Assembly (NCBI RefSeq): GCF_026015625.1 | Contig: NZ_JAPDVG010000001.1 | Span: 3,462,501 to 3,526,500, forward strand | Direction of reading: 5' to 3' | DNA length: 64,000 nucleotides | DNA from: Segatella copri | GTDB lineage: Bacteria; Bacteroidota; Bacteroidia; Bacteroidales; Bacteroidaceae | Shown: positions 52,712 to 60,846 of the stretch, piece after piece | How positions within the stretch are numbered: position 1 is the stretch's first letter | Layout: each line of letters opens with the position of its first letter | The notes under the pieces: generated by a model | Seen by the model: only the letters and a program-made list of their open reading frames with translations | Told to the model about the DNA's origin: nothing | The model's database searches: none | Translations under genes and position numbers: made by a program

Positions 52712-52753
52712 TTCTGTTTGTTCCTAAGTGACAACCTTTTTCAGGGAAGTACA

Positions 52754-53124
52754 CCCTTGATGGTCAACATGCCATAATAGAACAGAAGACTTGGGAATAT
52801 CTCTGCCTTTGGAATCTGATACGCAGAAAACGACTCATAAAGCTGGGTAACAATCTGCTCCTCTTCTGCTATCTTGCGGATAATGCCCTTACGCTCTCCA
52901 TCAAGCTTGTCAAACTGCAACAGTTTCTTCATCTTGCCGTAATCGGTACGGGTATTCGGGTCTATCATCTGACGAGGAGAACATCCGTAATCCATGTAAT
53001 TGCGAGGCTGCTTCTCCAACTCCGGGATAAACATCGTCTTATCCACATAATATAGATTCTGCTCTATTACCATAGCAAAATCTGCCACCCCATAAGGTAC
53101 TTGTTTAACTTGGAGTTCCATCAT
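52754..53124 (-). pseudogene. Broken AAA-ATPase-like gene, internally deleted and cut by the IS
   Basis: The N-terminal 35 codons (VPYGVADFAMVIEQNLYYVDKT ... in pieces) match the start of the full-length relative, then the sequence jumps in frame from LEK to RNYMDYGCSPRQMIDPNTRT, losing about 300 codons including both Walker motifs. The frame ends at MLTIKG, where the IS begins. The C-terminal third is absent on the other side of the IS. Its promoter (53153..53160, minus) is intact. Confidence 0.85.
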
Positions 53125-53152
53125 AATCTATCTTTAAAAACTTATATGTGTG

Positions 53153-53160
53153 CAAAGATA
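53153..53160 (-). promoter_or_regulatory. -7 element of the broken AAA gene
   Basis: Reads TATCTTTG on the minus strand, 29 bases before the start. Confidence 0.65.
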
Positions 53161-53171
53161 GCATAAAAAAC

Positions 53172-53206
53172 GAAAAAGCCACAGTTTGCGTTTACAAACT
53201 GCGACT
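53172..53206 (-). terminator. Terminator hairpin
   Basis: On the minus strand AGTCGCAGTTTG pairs with CAAACTGTGGCT and runs into TTTTTCG. It follows the relic at 53237. Confidence 0.75.
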
Positions 53207-53236
53207 TTTATTATATTTTATCCGAAACACACGTTC

Positions 53237-53341
53237 CTACCATACGACTTTCTTGTTGCCCATAATATAAATGTGTCCTTTTTGTGGCACAAGGACTTTT
53301 CTTCCCGAGAGGTCGAACTGAGTAGGATTGATGTTTCTTGC
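53237..53341 (-). pseudogene. 3' relic of a secreted protein with sorting-type tail
   Basis: About 34 codons, NPTQFDLSGRKVLVPQKGHI then YIMGNKKVVW, match the C-terminal tail found on exported Bacteroidales proteins (compare the end of the protein at 21..1637). The 5' part of the frame is AT-rich non-coding. Followed by a terminator, so this is the stump of a deleted gene. Confidence 0.6.
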
Positions 53342-53462
53342 TATCATGAAAGATGATGCATATATATAATAATAATGTGATAAAAAGTCCTGAGACATCA
53401 TAAGAAAATGCTTCATTACCAAAATAAACGTCTCCAAAAGTGCGTTTCTCAAATTTTATTTG

Positions 53463-53470
53463 TACTTTTG
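53463..53470 (+). promoter_or_regulatory. Possible -7 element for the LytTR gene
   Basis: TACTTTTG followed by CAG, 158 bases before the LytTR start. No clear -33 box. The leader shows nothing else recognisable. Confidence 0.45.
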
Positions 53471-53628
53471 CAGTGTCATTCAGAACTTTGTTTTATTTTT
53501 ACAGCACGATAATAAACAAAATGTCTGGATATGGCAAGCATCCCGGTGCACCAACAGAGTAGCTTAGGTACACCCTGATAAAGAAGATAAATGATAGTGC
53601 TGCGTTAATTAAATAAATCAGATTCAAC

Positions 53629-54453
53629 ATGTCGTTTCTAACTCGAACATATCCTTTTAAACAGAGTAAACACTTGCTAAAAGACAGTAGCATCTTTGGC
53701 TTCATCATTTGGGTAATTTTATATTTTCTGCAGCCATTTGGACTCTGCTTATATCAAGGTAACAAATGCTTTGTTGCTACATTATTCGGACTGGTAACTT
53801 TTGGATGCCACATAACATACGCAGCAACGATATTGAAGTATTTGCATCAAACTATCAAGCCCTGGCGTATCTGGCATGAAGGAGTAGCTATACTCGGACT
53901 GATTTTCATCATTGCCTTCGGTAATTTCCTCCTATTCTCATACTTGTTTCATTATACGATTACATTCAGTCTGTTTCTCTTGTTTCTTAATTGGACTATT
54001 ATCATAGGCATATTTCTTACGACATTATCTATCGGAATGCAATACAACAGAACATTACGAGAGAGAATGGAAGAGTTGTTACGCAATACAACAAAGGAAC
54101 AGGAAGAAGTATCTATTACCATCCATGATACTAACGTAAGAGGAAACGATCTGTCGATTGCCATCAACGATCTACTTTATATGGAAGCACAGAAAAACAA
54201 TGTATCCGTCTGTTTTCTAAAAGAAGGTAATGTTGTTGCTGTTGATATCCATACAACACTAACCCATGCTCTTGAAGAGTTGAAAGAGTTTGAGAACATT
54301 TTCCAATGTCACCGTTCTTTTGCTGTCAATGTGAATAATATCACTTCGGCACGAGGCAACTCAAATGGTTATCAACTGACTCTCGGAAATTGCACAAACA
54401 TCATACCCGTTTCCCGAAGATTTGTGCCCAAGTTAAAGACTTATCTTACATAG
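53629..54453 (+). CDS. Membrane-anchored LytTR-family transcriptional regulator
   Basis: A 274-residue protein with four membrane helices in the first about 150 residues (SIFGFIIWVILYF, then three more around 45-60, 85-108 and 113-135), a short coiled segment, and a C-terminal LytTR DNA-binding domain (about 170-274) with LLYMEAQKNNVSVCF, FQCHRSFAVNVNNI and PVSRRFVPKLKTYL. Such proteins lack a kinase partner and probably sense at the membrane. It lies upstream of a TonB-dependent receptor on the same strand; it likely controls that gene. Confidence 0.88.
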   Translation: MSFLTRTYPFKQSKHLLKDSSIFGFIIWVILYFLQPFGLCLYQGNKCFVATLFGLVTFGCHITYAATILKYLHQTIKPWRIWHEGVAILGLIFIIAFGNFLLFSYLFHYTITFSLFLLFLNWTIIIGIFLTTLSIGMQYNRTLRERMEELLRNTTKEQEEVSITIHDTNVRGNDLSIAINDLLYMEAQKNNVSVCFLKEGNVVAVDIHTTLTHALEELKEFENIFQCHRSFAVNVNNITSARGNSNGYQLTLGNCTNIIPVSRRFVPKLKTYLT

Positions 54454-54529
54454 TTATTTGTCCTTCAACTTAGTTATTCGGCATCTTAACTAGCTTTCTA
54501 TCATAAGTTTTAGTTGTATATCCTAAGAA

Positions 54530-54561
54530 TTTGGCAACTCCAGTTTCATGCAGTATCTTTG
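54530..54561 (+). promoter_or_regulatory. Strong promoter placed so that the receptor mRNA is leaderless
   Basis: TTTG (54530..54533), a 20-bp gap, then TATCTTTG (54554..54561). Transcription should begin 4-5 bases later, at or next to the ATG at 54566. Confidence 0.75.
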
Positions 54562-54565
54562 CGGC

Positions 54566-56620
54566 ATGAAACATCGAATAATACATATCGCATTGCTGCT
54601 GACTTCAGTCTGCAACCTGGCTGCACAGACCATCATATCAGGCATGGTAAAAAGCGGTCAGGAACCGCTTGCTGGTGCCAATGTTTTCATCATAGGTACG
54701 ATTGATGGATGCCTGACAGATTCTCTGGGTAGGTTTTCCTTTTCCACATCAAAAACTGGAGAAGCGTCTATCAAGATTACCATGATTGGTTTTGAAGAAT
54801 ATATGCAGACTGCAGATGCCAGCAAGCTACGTAATCTTTCTATCCAAATGAAAGAAAAAGCTACGGCAATTCAAGAAGTTGTAATATCTGCCAGCACTTA
54901 CAGTTTCGGGAAAAGTGACAACTTCAAGACTATGGATGCCCTAGATGTTGTGATGGCAGGTAATTCATGCGGAGACATTGTTGCAGCCCTGCAAACTTTA
55001 CCTGGAACTCAAAAAGTGGGAGAAAATGGAAAACTCTATGTCCGTGGTGGAGAAAGCGAAGAATGCCAGACTTTTGTTAACGGAATGCACGTCCTTGTTC
55101 CATATAGTACAAACACAGAAAATACTGCTGTACGTGGACGATTCTCTCCTTTTATATTTAAAGGTATCAACTTTTCTCTTGGTGGATATAGCGGAGAATA
55201 TGGACAAGCACTTTCCTCCGTTCTCCCTATGGAAACATCAGATGCTGCGACAAGTGACAAATATGGAGTCAGCGCATCATTGGTTGACTGGAACATCGGT
55301 GGCACCAAGGCATATCCCCACAGCAGCCTATCATTTAATGCCGCACTGACAAGTTTGGGAATCTACAATCAACTATTTTCAGAAAGGCTTGATTTCAACA
55401 AGCCATATCTAAAACTGTCAGGCGAATCACAATACAAGAATGAATTCCGAAATGCCGGAATATTGAAAACATACGTTGGCTATGATTTTACATCTGTAGG
55501 ACAGCATATAGACAACCAAAACCTTTCACTCAAAGAGAATAATATCTATGCCAACACAACCTACAAAGCACAGTGGGGTGCTGGCTACACGCTCTTTTGC
55601 GGTATGGCAAACTCATCGGTATTCAACGATATAGAAGATGCGAAGTTTGCTGGTGACCGATATTACAACTTCAGAAATGAGATACATCTGAAAACAGAAA
55701 TACGCAAGATTTGCTCGGATGCACTAAAAATATCGGTAGGAATGGAGGACTATCAGCGAAACAGCCTCATGGAGTACGAAAACGATTGCTACAAGTTGGA
55801 TTATAATATTCTTGCTGCTCATATTGATGTCCAATGGAGGATGATGCCCCATATGTTCCTGAATATTTCGACAAGGACAGAATATATGACTCATGCCAAC
55901 TGGCTGTTTATGCCAAGGGCTACACTATGCTATATTCCCAACAAGAATTTTCAGCTTTCATTCGCTACCGGCCGATATAGCCAGACTCCTGGAGATGACT
56001 ATCTTGCAACAAACAAGAAATCTCTTGGACAAAGTACGGCAGATCATGCAATCCTATCCATACAATATAAATCGCCTGGTACACTCATACGAATAGAACC
56101 CTACTGGAAAAAATATCAGCGATTGCCTTTATGGGAAAAGGGTATTTACCAACCGAAAGGATATGGAAAGAGTAAAGGTATAGACATTTTTGTAGAAGAG
56201 CATTCGCTTTTCAAACATCTGACCACAGCATTTTCATATTCCTACAACGATTCCAAGCGATTCTATCACGAATACACAGAAGAGCGAATACCTGACTACG
56301 CCTCAAGGCATAATCTGAGATTGACAGCAAAATATTCATTCGGCAAAGCAATCATTGGACTGACAGAATCGTATGCAAGCGGGCGTCATTTCCTGATTGG
56401 CAAGACACCACATTATAATAGCGTAGATATAAACCTTACTTATCTGCTAAGTCCCAAGGTCATTATCTATTCTTCTCTGAACAACATCCTCGGTCGTACA
56501 AATATTTTCGGATATGATACTAACGGACGTTCGATAGTTCCTTCTAGAGACAGATTTTTATATATAGGCATATTTGTTTCACTTAAAAATAATAAAGCAT
56601 ATGACATTTCAAACTTTTAA
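54566..56620 (+). CDS. TonB-dependent receptor without SusD partner
   Basis: About 684 residues from the ATG at 54566 (signal peptide ending LAAQ; the ATG at 54548 lies upstream of the -7 box and cannot be used from this promoter). An N-terminal carboxypeptidase-regulatory-like domain (about 20-105: GMVKSGQEPLAGANVFI, LTDSLGRFSFS) is followed by a plug (about 110-225: GDIVAALQTLPGTQ, LYVRGGESEECQTFVNG) and a barrel ending in FVSLKNNK. No SusD gene follows, so it probably imports a small ligand such as a metal chelate, cofactor or peptide rather than a polysaccharide. Confidence 0.9.
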   Translation: MKHRIIHIALLLTSVCNLAAQTIISGMVKSGQEPLAGANVFIIGTIDGCLTDSLGRFSFSTSKTGEASIKITMIGFEEYMQTADASKLRNLSIQMKEKATAIQEVVISASTYSFGKSDNFKTMDALDVVMAGNSCGDIVAALQTLPGTQKVGENGKLYVRGGESEECQTFVNGMHVLVPYSTNTENTAVRGRFSPFIFKGINFSLGGYSGEYGQALSSVLPMETSDAATSDKYGVSASLVDWNIGGTKAYPHSSLSFNAALTSLGIYNQLFSERLDFNKPYLKLSGESQYKNEFRNAGILKTYVGYDFTSVGQHIDNQNLSLKENNIYANTTYKAQWGAGYTLFCGMANSSVFNDIEDAKFAGDRYYNFRNEIHLKTEIRKICSDALKISVGMEDYQRNSLMEYENDCYKLDYNILAAHIDVQWRMMPHMFLNISTRTEYMTHANWLFMPRATLCYIPNKNFQLSFATGRYSQTPGDDYLATNKKSLGQSTADHAILSIQYKSPGTLIRIEPYWKKYQRLPLWEKGIYQPKGYGKSKGIDIFVEEHSLFKHLTTAFSYSYNDSKRFYHEYTEERIPDYASRHNLRLTAKYSFGKAIIGLTESYASGRHFLIGKTPHYNSVDINLTYLLSPKVIIYSSLNNILGRTNIFGYDTNGRSIVPSRDRFLYIGIFVSLKNNKAYDISNF

Positions 56621-57131
56621 ACGATTCGTATTGATGTCTGTCTTCTTCATGACAACATCTGTAGTTATCTATGCCCAGCAATCCACAATGCAGGGACTAA
56701 TCGGACAGTCGCTTGCTAAACTCCAGCAACCGACATCAGAGAGCATACTTAATTGTATTGCAGAGATGAAGCGTATTGATGATATGTTTCCTGATAGCAT
56801 CCAGCCCAAGTTTCAGATAGCTTTGCAAAGTCTCAATTATTCCGTGATGAATCCGCATGCTCCACAAACGGAGAATCTTCTAAAAGAGACTGAAGAAACT
56901 ATTGCTAAGATGGAGAATATAAAACATGCTGACCCGTCTGACATCTGTACCCTTCGCGGTTTTCTCTATATGGTACGCATCGTACAGAATCCAGAGCAAA
57001 ACGGTCAACGCTATTATCTGGAAGTGATGCAGGATTACGAGAAAGCTCTCAAACTCAACCCTGATAATCAACTGGCCAAACAATTGCAGCAAAAGTTTTT
57101 TGAGGGAATGAAACAGCAAACCGGTAAATAA
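56601..57131 (+). CDS. Small periplasmic TPR-like protein
   Basis: A 176-residue exported protein from the ATG at 56601, overlapping the receptor stop by 20 bp, so translation is coupled. The signal peptide ends VIYAQ. The body is helical with a TPR-like ending YYLEVMQDYEKALKLNPDNQ. No catalytic residues are visible. With the LytTR regulator and receptor it forms a three-gene unit; it may be a periplasmic partner of the receptor. Not recognised as a named family. Confidence 0.75.
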   Translation: MTFQTFKRFVLMSVFFMTTSVVIYAQQSTMQGLIGQSLAKLQQPTSESILNCIAEMKRIDDMFPDSIQPKFQIALQSLNYSVMNPHAPQTENLLKETEETIAKMENIKHADPSDICTLRGFLYMVRIVQNPEQNGQRYYLEVMQDYEKALKLNPDNQLAKQLQQKFFEGMKQQTGK

Positions 57132-57181
57132 GAAACAGAGGTTGTTTTATCCACGGACAATCTCCCCTGAGCCAAAAAAAA

Positions 57182-57216
57182 GAGTCGCAACCTAAAATAT
57201 TATCAGGTTGCGACTC
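57182..57216. terminator. Bidirectional terminator
   Basis: GAGTCGCAACCT and AGGTTGCGACTC form a perfect 12-bp stem flanked by A/T runs, between converging genes. Confidence 0.9.
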
Positions 57217-57266
57217 ATTACTATTTACATTTAAACCTACAATTCGACCATACAATATCTACGTGA

Positions 57267-59171
57267 TTACAAGCCAAGTTTATGAACCTTCAGATTCTTG
57301 AATTCAGCCTTGCCATCCTGAGTGTAGAGCTTCACATTCTCGTATGGAGCTACAGGGAAGACGAGGTTGGTCATGGCGATGCGACCGCCATCTACGAAGA
57401 GCTCTACAGATGACTTATCTACGAAGATATCAACATGATAGGTCTTCTTGCCATCCTCGCAAAGACTCAATGGAGCCCAGGTAGCCAGGGCGAAATCGTT
57501 CTTGTAGTTGATGGAGTTGGCGATGCGGGCAGGCTCCTTGCCTTCTGCAGCACGCTGCTTGTCCCAAGCCAACTCGATATCGTGAGGAACTGCCTGCTTG
57601 CCAAAATCGGTCAAACCGCTCTCTGTTCTATCCATCACTACCTTGCCCTGCTTCATATCGAAGTAGATCATGGTACGCTCACGCTTGTTGTTAGAAATCT
57701 CAATACCGGCAATGCCGTTGGCATCTGGAGTTACATCAGCCTCAATCTCGAAAGCTCCCTCCATATTGGCAGCAACACCAGCAAGCATCTTTTCGCCGAC
57801 GACAGAAGCATCTGCTACATTCTTGGTGTCCTTACGCAATGCATAAACCTCAGGAGCTACATCTTCTGAAATATAATACTTGCCATTCTTCTCGTAAAGC
57901 TTCAACTCTCGAGGCAAACCATTGGCACCACGATTCTGCTTGAACGGAGTAAGGTTGGCATACTGCCAGTTGCTCATCCAGGTGATACCCAATACTCGGT
58001 CGCCTGTGTTTGAGAAGGTAACGGTAGCATAGTGATCCTTACCCCAATCGAGCCACTTCACATCGTGGGCATCAGGACAAGTAAACTTTTTGCCATCGAA
58101 ATCGCCTACGAAATACTCGGTTGCACTGCCACCAAACCAGCAACCTGGATTGATATTCATGGTCATCACCCACTTCATCTTCTTCTTATCACCATTTACA
58201 GGCAACTGGAAGAAGTCTGGGCACTCATACTGGCATGGCTGCTGACCCAAACCCTTACCAAAGGCACTCACGTAAGTCCATTTCTTGAGATTCTTTGACT
58301 TGTAGAAGCGGGTCTCCTTATCAGCAGAAACAATCATATACCAGCATTTTCCCTTCTCATACCAGAACACCTTAGGGTCACGGAAGTCCTTCAAGCCATC
58401 GAATGGAGTCAACACTGGGTTGCCCTCGTACTTGGTAAAGGTACGACCATTGTCATTGCTATAAGCGATGCACTGCACCTCATCATGGTTTACACTACTG
58501 TTGTTGGTATAGATGGCGATGATGGCATTCTTGCCGAAACCTGCCGTATTCTTCTTATCCACAACCGAACTACCAGAGAAGATATGACCTACAGGGTCGC
58601 GGGCGATGGCTGGATCGAGGTGTTCCCAATGAACGAGGTCCTTGCTTACGGCATGTCCCCAGTGCATATTGCCCCACTTACTTCCGTATGGGTTATACTG
58701 GAAATAGAGATGATACTCACCATCCTTATACACCATTCCGTTAGGGTCGTTCATCCAACCATAGAGCGGAGTGAAGTGATAAGATGGGCGATAGTAATCG
58801 GTATTGGTGGTGTCGAATGTATCGCTGAGCTTGAGCAAGTTGAGTGCCAAAGCATCCTTCTTCAGACCAAGAATCTTGACTGTAGCAGTCTTACCCTTGC
58901 CCAAAGCAAAAGGCACATAGTAATCAGAACCATTCTGAGCCAGGCGAACGTCCATCCAGGTATCATCCTTAGAACCTGTATCGAGCAAAACCTGAGCCTC
59001 ATCCTTCTCTTCCTGGATAGGGAGAAGAAGATACTTGGTAGGATTCTCCACCTTGATGATAGTAGTATCACCCTTGTGTTCGATGTTCATCTTCTGTGCA
59101 AAAGCAGAAGTGGTAGCTGATGCCATCAACATGAGGCAGGCAGCCTTTGTAATCATTGAATTGGATTTCAT
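57267..59171 (-). CDS. GH32 fructan hydrolase (exo-fructanase/levanase/invertase type)
   Basis: A 634-residue secreted GH32 enzyme. The signal peptide ends AFAQ; residues of about 27-118 form an N-terminal sandwich seen in Bacteroidales GH32s (DUF4980-like). The propeller starts at about 125 with nucleophile Asp142 in WMNDPNG; FRDPKVFW supplies the second Asp and YECPDFFQ the acid Glu. The C-terminal sandwich (about 455-634) has DIFVDKSSVELFVDGG. It releases fructose from fructans or sucrose. The upstream element is shared with the receptor gene at 60847..63147, suggesting joint control. Confidence 0.94.
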   Translation of the reverse strand: MKSNSMITKAACLMLMASATTSAFAQKMNIEHKGDTTIIKVENPTKYLLLPIQEEKDEAQVLLDTGSKDDTWMDVRLAQNGSDYYVPFALGKGKTATVKILGLKKDALALNLLKLSDTFDTTNTDYYRPSYHFTPLYGWMNDPNGMVYKDGEYHLYFQYNPYGSKWGNMHWGHAVSKDLVHWEHLDPAIARDPVGHIFSGSSVVDKKNTAGFGKNAIIAIYTNNSSVNHDEVQCIAYSNDNGRTFTKYEGNPVLTPFDGLKDFRDPKVFWYEKGKCWYMIVSADKETRFYKSKNLKKWTYVSAFGKGLGQQPCQYECPDFFQLPVNGDKKKMKWVMTMNINPGCWFGGSATEYFVGDFDGKKFTCPDAHDVKWLDWGKDHYATVTFSNTGDRVLGITWMSNWQYANLTPFKQNRGANGLPRELKLYEKNGKYYISEDVAPEVYALRKDTKNVADASVVGEKMLAGVAANMEGAFEIEADVTPDANGIAGIEISNNKRERTMIYFDMKQGKVVMDRTESGLTDFGKQAVPHDIELAWDKQRAAEGKEPARIANSINYKNDFALATWAPLSLCEDGKKTYHVDIFVDKSSVELFVDGGRIAMTNLVFPVAPYENVKLYTQDGKAEFKNLKVHKLGL

Positions 59172-59219
59172 GATTTTTTCTTTTTTAAATTGTTAGCGTT
59201 ATTGTTTAAAATTCTGCTG

Positions 59220-59314
59220 CAAAGGTAAGGATAAAGCAGGAATTATCATATAAATCTCGTTTCATCCGATACAAAAAATCGTTCATGCAACATCTTTTGC
59301 AGTGCATGAACGAT
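59220..59314 (-). promoter_or_regulatory. GH32 promoter with conserved hairpin and GATGAAA motif
   Basis: -7 box TACCTTTG (minus strand, 59227..59220). Upstream on the minus strand is GATGAAACGA, then ATTTTTTG and a hairpin of ATCGTTCATGCA/TGCATGAACGAT (59278..59314), which also serves as terminator for the DUF4143 gene. The hairpin ends 51 bp from the -7 box, as in the receptor promoter (50 bp). Confidence 0.75.
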
Positions 59315-59347
59315 TCTTTTCCTCACATCTCCTTGGAGGCAACAAGA

Positions 59348-60550
59348 CTATACTTCCCCCATCAGCCATTTCAACGCATTGATTCGCTTGATACCATCAT
59401 AATCTGCCGTCGGGTCTTCATCGAGCGTCAAGATATACTTGGGATATTGGTCCTTGATTTGCTGAAGCGAAGCGAGTTCGCGCTTCAAGGTCTTCTCATC
59501 CCTTACCGTTGCAGCTACCTGATAATAGGTTAAGTCATTCTCGTCGATAGCAACAAAATCAACCTCCAAATTATCCATCTTGCCTATATACACTTTCTTC
59601 TGCCGACGCAAGAGTTCCAGAAAAACGATATTTTCCAAAATGCGCCCTGCATCAAAAGAGCGAGAGCCAAGCAACATACGTCGCAAACCAATATCAACCA
59701 GATAGTATTTTCCCAAAGTTTTGAGGAGTTGCTTACCCTTGATGTTATATCGCTTCACTTCATACAAGAAGAAAGACTCGCAAAGGGTTGACAGGTATTT
59801 CTCCACGGTCTTTTGGTCAATCTTTCGCCCATCAGCCGACATCAAGTCTGCAATACGTTTCGTCGAGAGAATATTGCCGATATTATCTGCCGTAAAACGT
59901 ATCACGCTCTCCAACATCATCACATCAGAAAGTTTATTTCGACTCATGATGTCCTTTACCACTATCGTATTGTAAACAGCATTCAAGTAATCGCTAATCT
60001 CATTCGCCGTATCCAACTCCAATGTATATGGGAAACTGCTCTTGCTCACATATTCTATATATGTCTGTGGAAGTTGATCCGTACCACCGATACCTTCCGC
60101 ATACTCCTTGAAAGACAACGGAAGCATCGCAATCTCTACATACCTGCCAGACAAGAGTGTAGCTATCTCGCTAGAAAGCATGTAGGCATTCGAACCCGTC
60201 ACATATAAATCAACTGTTGGCTTCAAATTAAGACTATTGATGATATCCGGAAAATCCGTGACATGCTGTATCTCATCAAAAAAGATGTAAGTCATCTTAT
60301 CTTGCTGTATCAAAGGTTTGACATAAGAATACAGTTTTCTCGGGTCTCGCAATTCAAAATAGTCATAGTCCTCAAAATTGAGATAGATGATTTGCTCTTG
60401 CATTACTCCATGAGCTATCAGCCAGTCACGATAAATCTCCATAATGGTCGATTTACCACAACGGCGGATGCCTGTTATCACCTTGATAAGCTTTTTATCC
60501 TTGAAAGCTATCAGCTTTTGCAGATAGTTATGTCGTTCTATTCTCTTCAT
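59348..60550 (-). CDS. AAA ATPase with DUF4143 domain
   Basis: A protein of about 400 residues from the ATG at 60550. Walker A is VITGIRRCGKST and Walker B is MTYIFFDEIQHV. The C-terminal DUF4143 domain ends with KVYIGKMDNLEVDFVAID, a nuclease-like fold found in this family. Function is not established; many copies occur in Bacteroidales accessory DNA. It lies between GH32 and receptor genes and has an unusual operator-like palindrome upstream. Confidence 0.88.
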   Translation of the reverse strand: MKRIERHNYLQKLIAFKDKKLIKVITGIRRCGKSTIMEIYRDWLIAHGVMQEQIIYLNFEDYDYFELRDPRKLYSYVKPLIQQDKMTYIFFDEIQHVTDFPDIINSLNLKPTVDLYVTGSNAYMLSSEIATLLSGRYVEIAMLPLSFKEYAEGIGGTDQLPQTYIEYVSKSSFPYTLELDTANEISDYLNAVYNTIVVKDIMSRNKLSDVMMLESVIRFTADNIGNILSTKRIADLMSADGRKIDQKTVEKYLSTLCESFFLYEVKRYNIKGKQLLKTLGKYYLVDIGLRRMLLGSRSFDAGRILENIVFLELLRRQKKVYIGKMDNLEVDFVAIDENDLTYYQVAATVRDEKTLKRELASLQQIKDQYPKYILTLDEDPTADYDGIKRINALKWLMGEV

Positions 60551-60575
60551 TTTTGTATTTTTACATGTCACGCTG

Positions 60576-60656
60576 CAAATATACATATTTTTTAGGAATC
60601 TACATACTAAAAGTGCGATTATTTAGAAAGTTTTAGGAATTGATTCCTAAAACTTT
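60576..60656 (-). promoter_or_regulatory. DUF4143 promoter with 30-bp palindrome and TTTAGGAA repeats
   Basis: -7 box TATATTTG (minus, 60576..60583). A perfect palindrome with 14-bp arms (AAAGTTTTAGGAAT, 60627..60640, and its inverse 60643..60656) lies about 45 bp upstream. TTTTTAGGAA recurs near 60590 and 60675, giving direct repeats of the half-site. Confidence 0.8.
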
Positions 60657-60794
60657 TCTTTTACGGACGTTTTTAGGAAGACAAACACTAAAACTCCTCT
60701 ATTTTATTAATCATGACTGATAAAAACACTCTTTTCACCTATTTTATTATGGAAAAACAGCGTTTTCTCCAAAGTTCAAAATCCAAACAAGAAA

Positions 60795-60826
60795 AAGGCA
60801 GCACTATACAATATAGTACTGCCTTA
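60795..60826 (-). terminator. Terminator of the receptor gene
   Basis: On the minus strand GGCAGTACTATA pairs with TATAGTGCTGCC and is followed by TTTTTC. Confidence 0.85.
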
Positions 60827-60846
60827 TCTTATTATGTTTGAACTAA

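Larger units (their letters stand above)
51141..52753 (-). mobile_element. IS3-family insertion sequence (IS150-like), copy 1
   Basis: About 1.61 kb. The left end TGTCTTATACG-TGAAAAAGTTGTCACC and the right end, read inward, TGTACTTCCC-TGAAAAAGGTTGTCAC, are imperfect terminal inverted repeats. Inside are orfA and orfB with a -1 frameshift signal. The bases flanking each end (CAT and CCC) do not match, so no target duplication remains, consistent with a rearrangement. The right end is identical, as far as visible, to a second inverted copy at 63572. Confidence 0.9.

Noticed and set aside
51141..52753. Target-site duplication of the IS
   Set aside because: CAT on the left and CCC on the right do not match for any length from 2 to 6 bases, so no duplication can be claimed.
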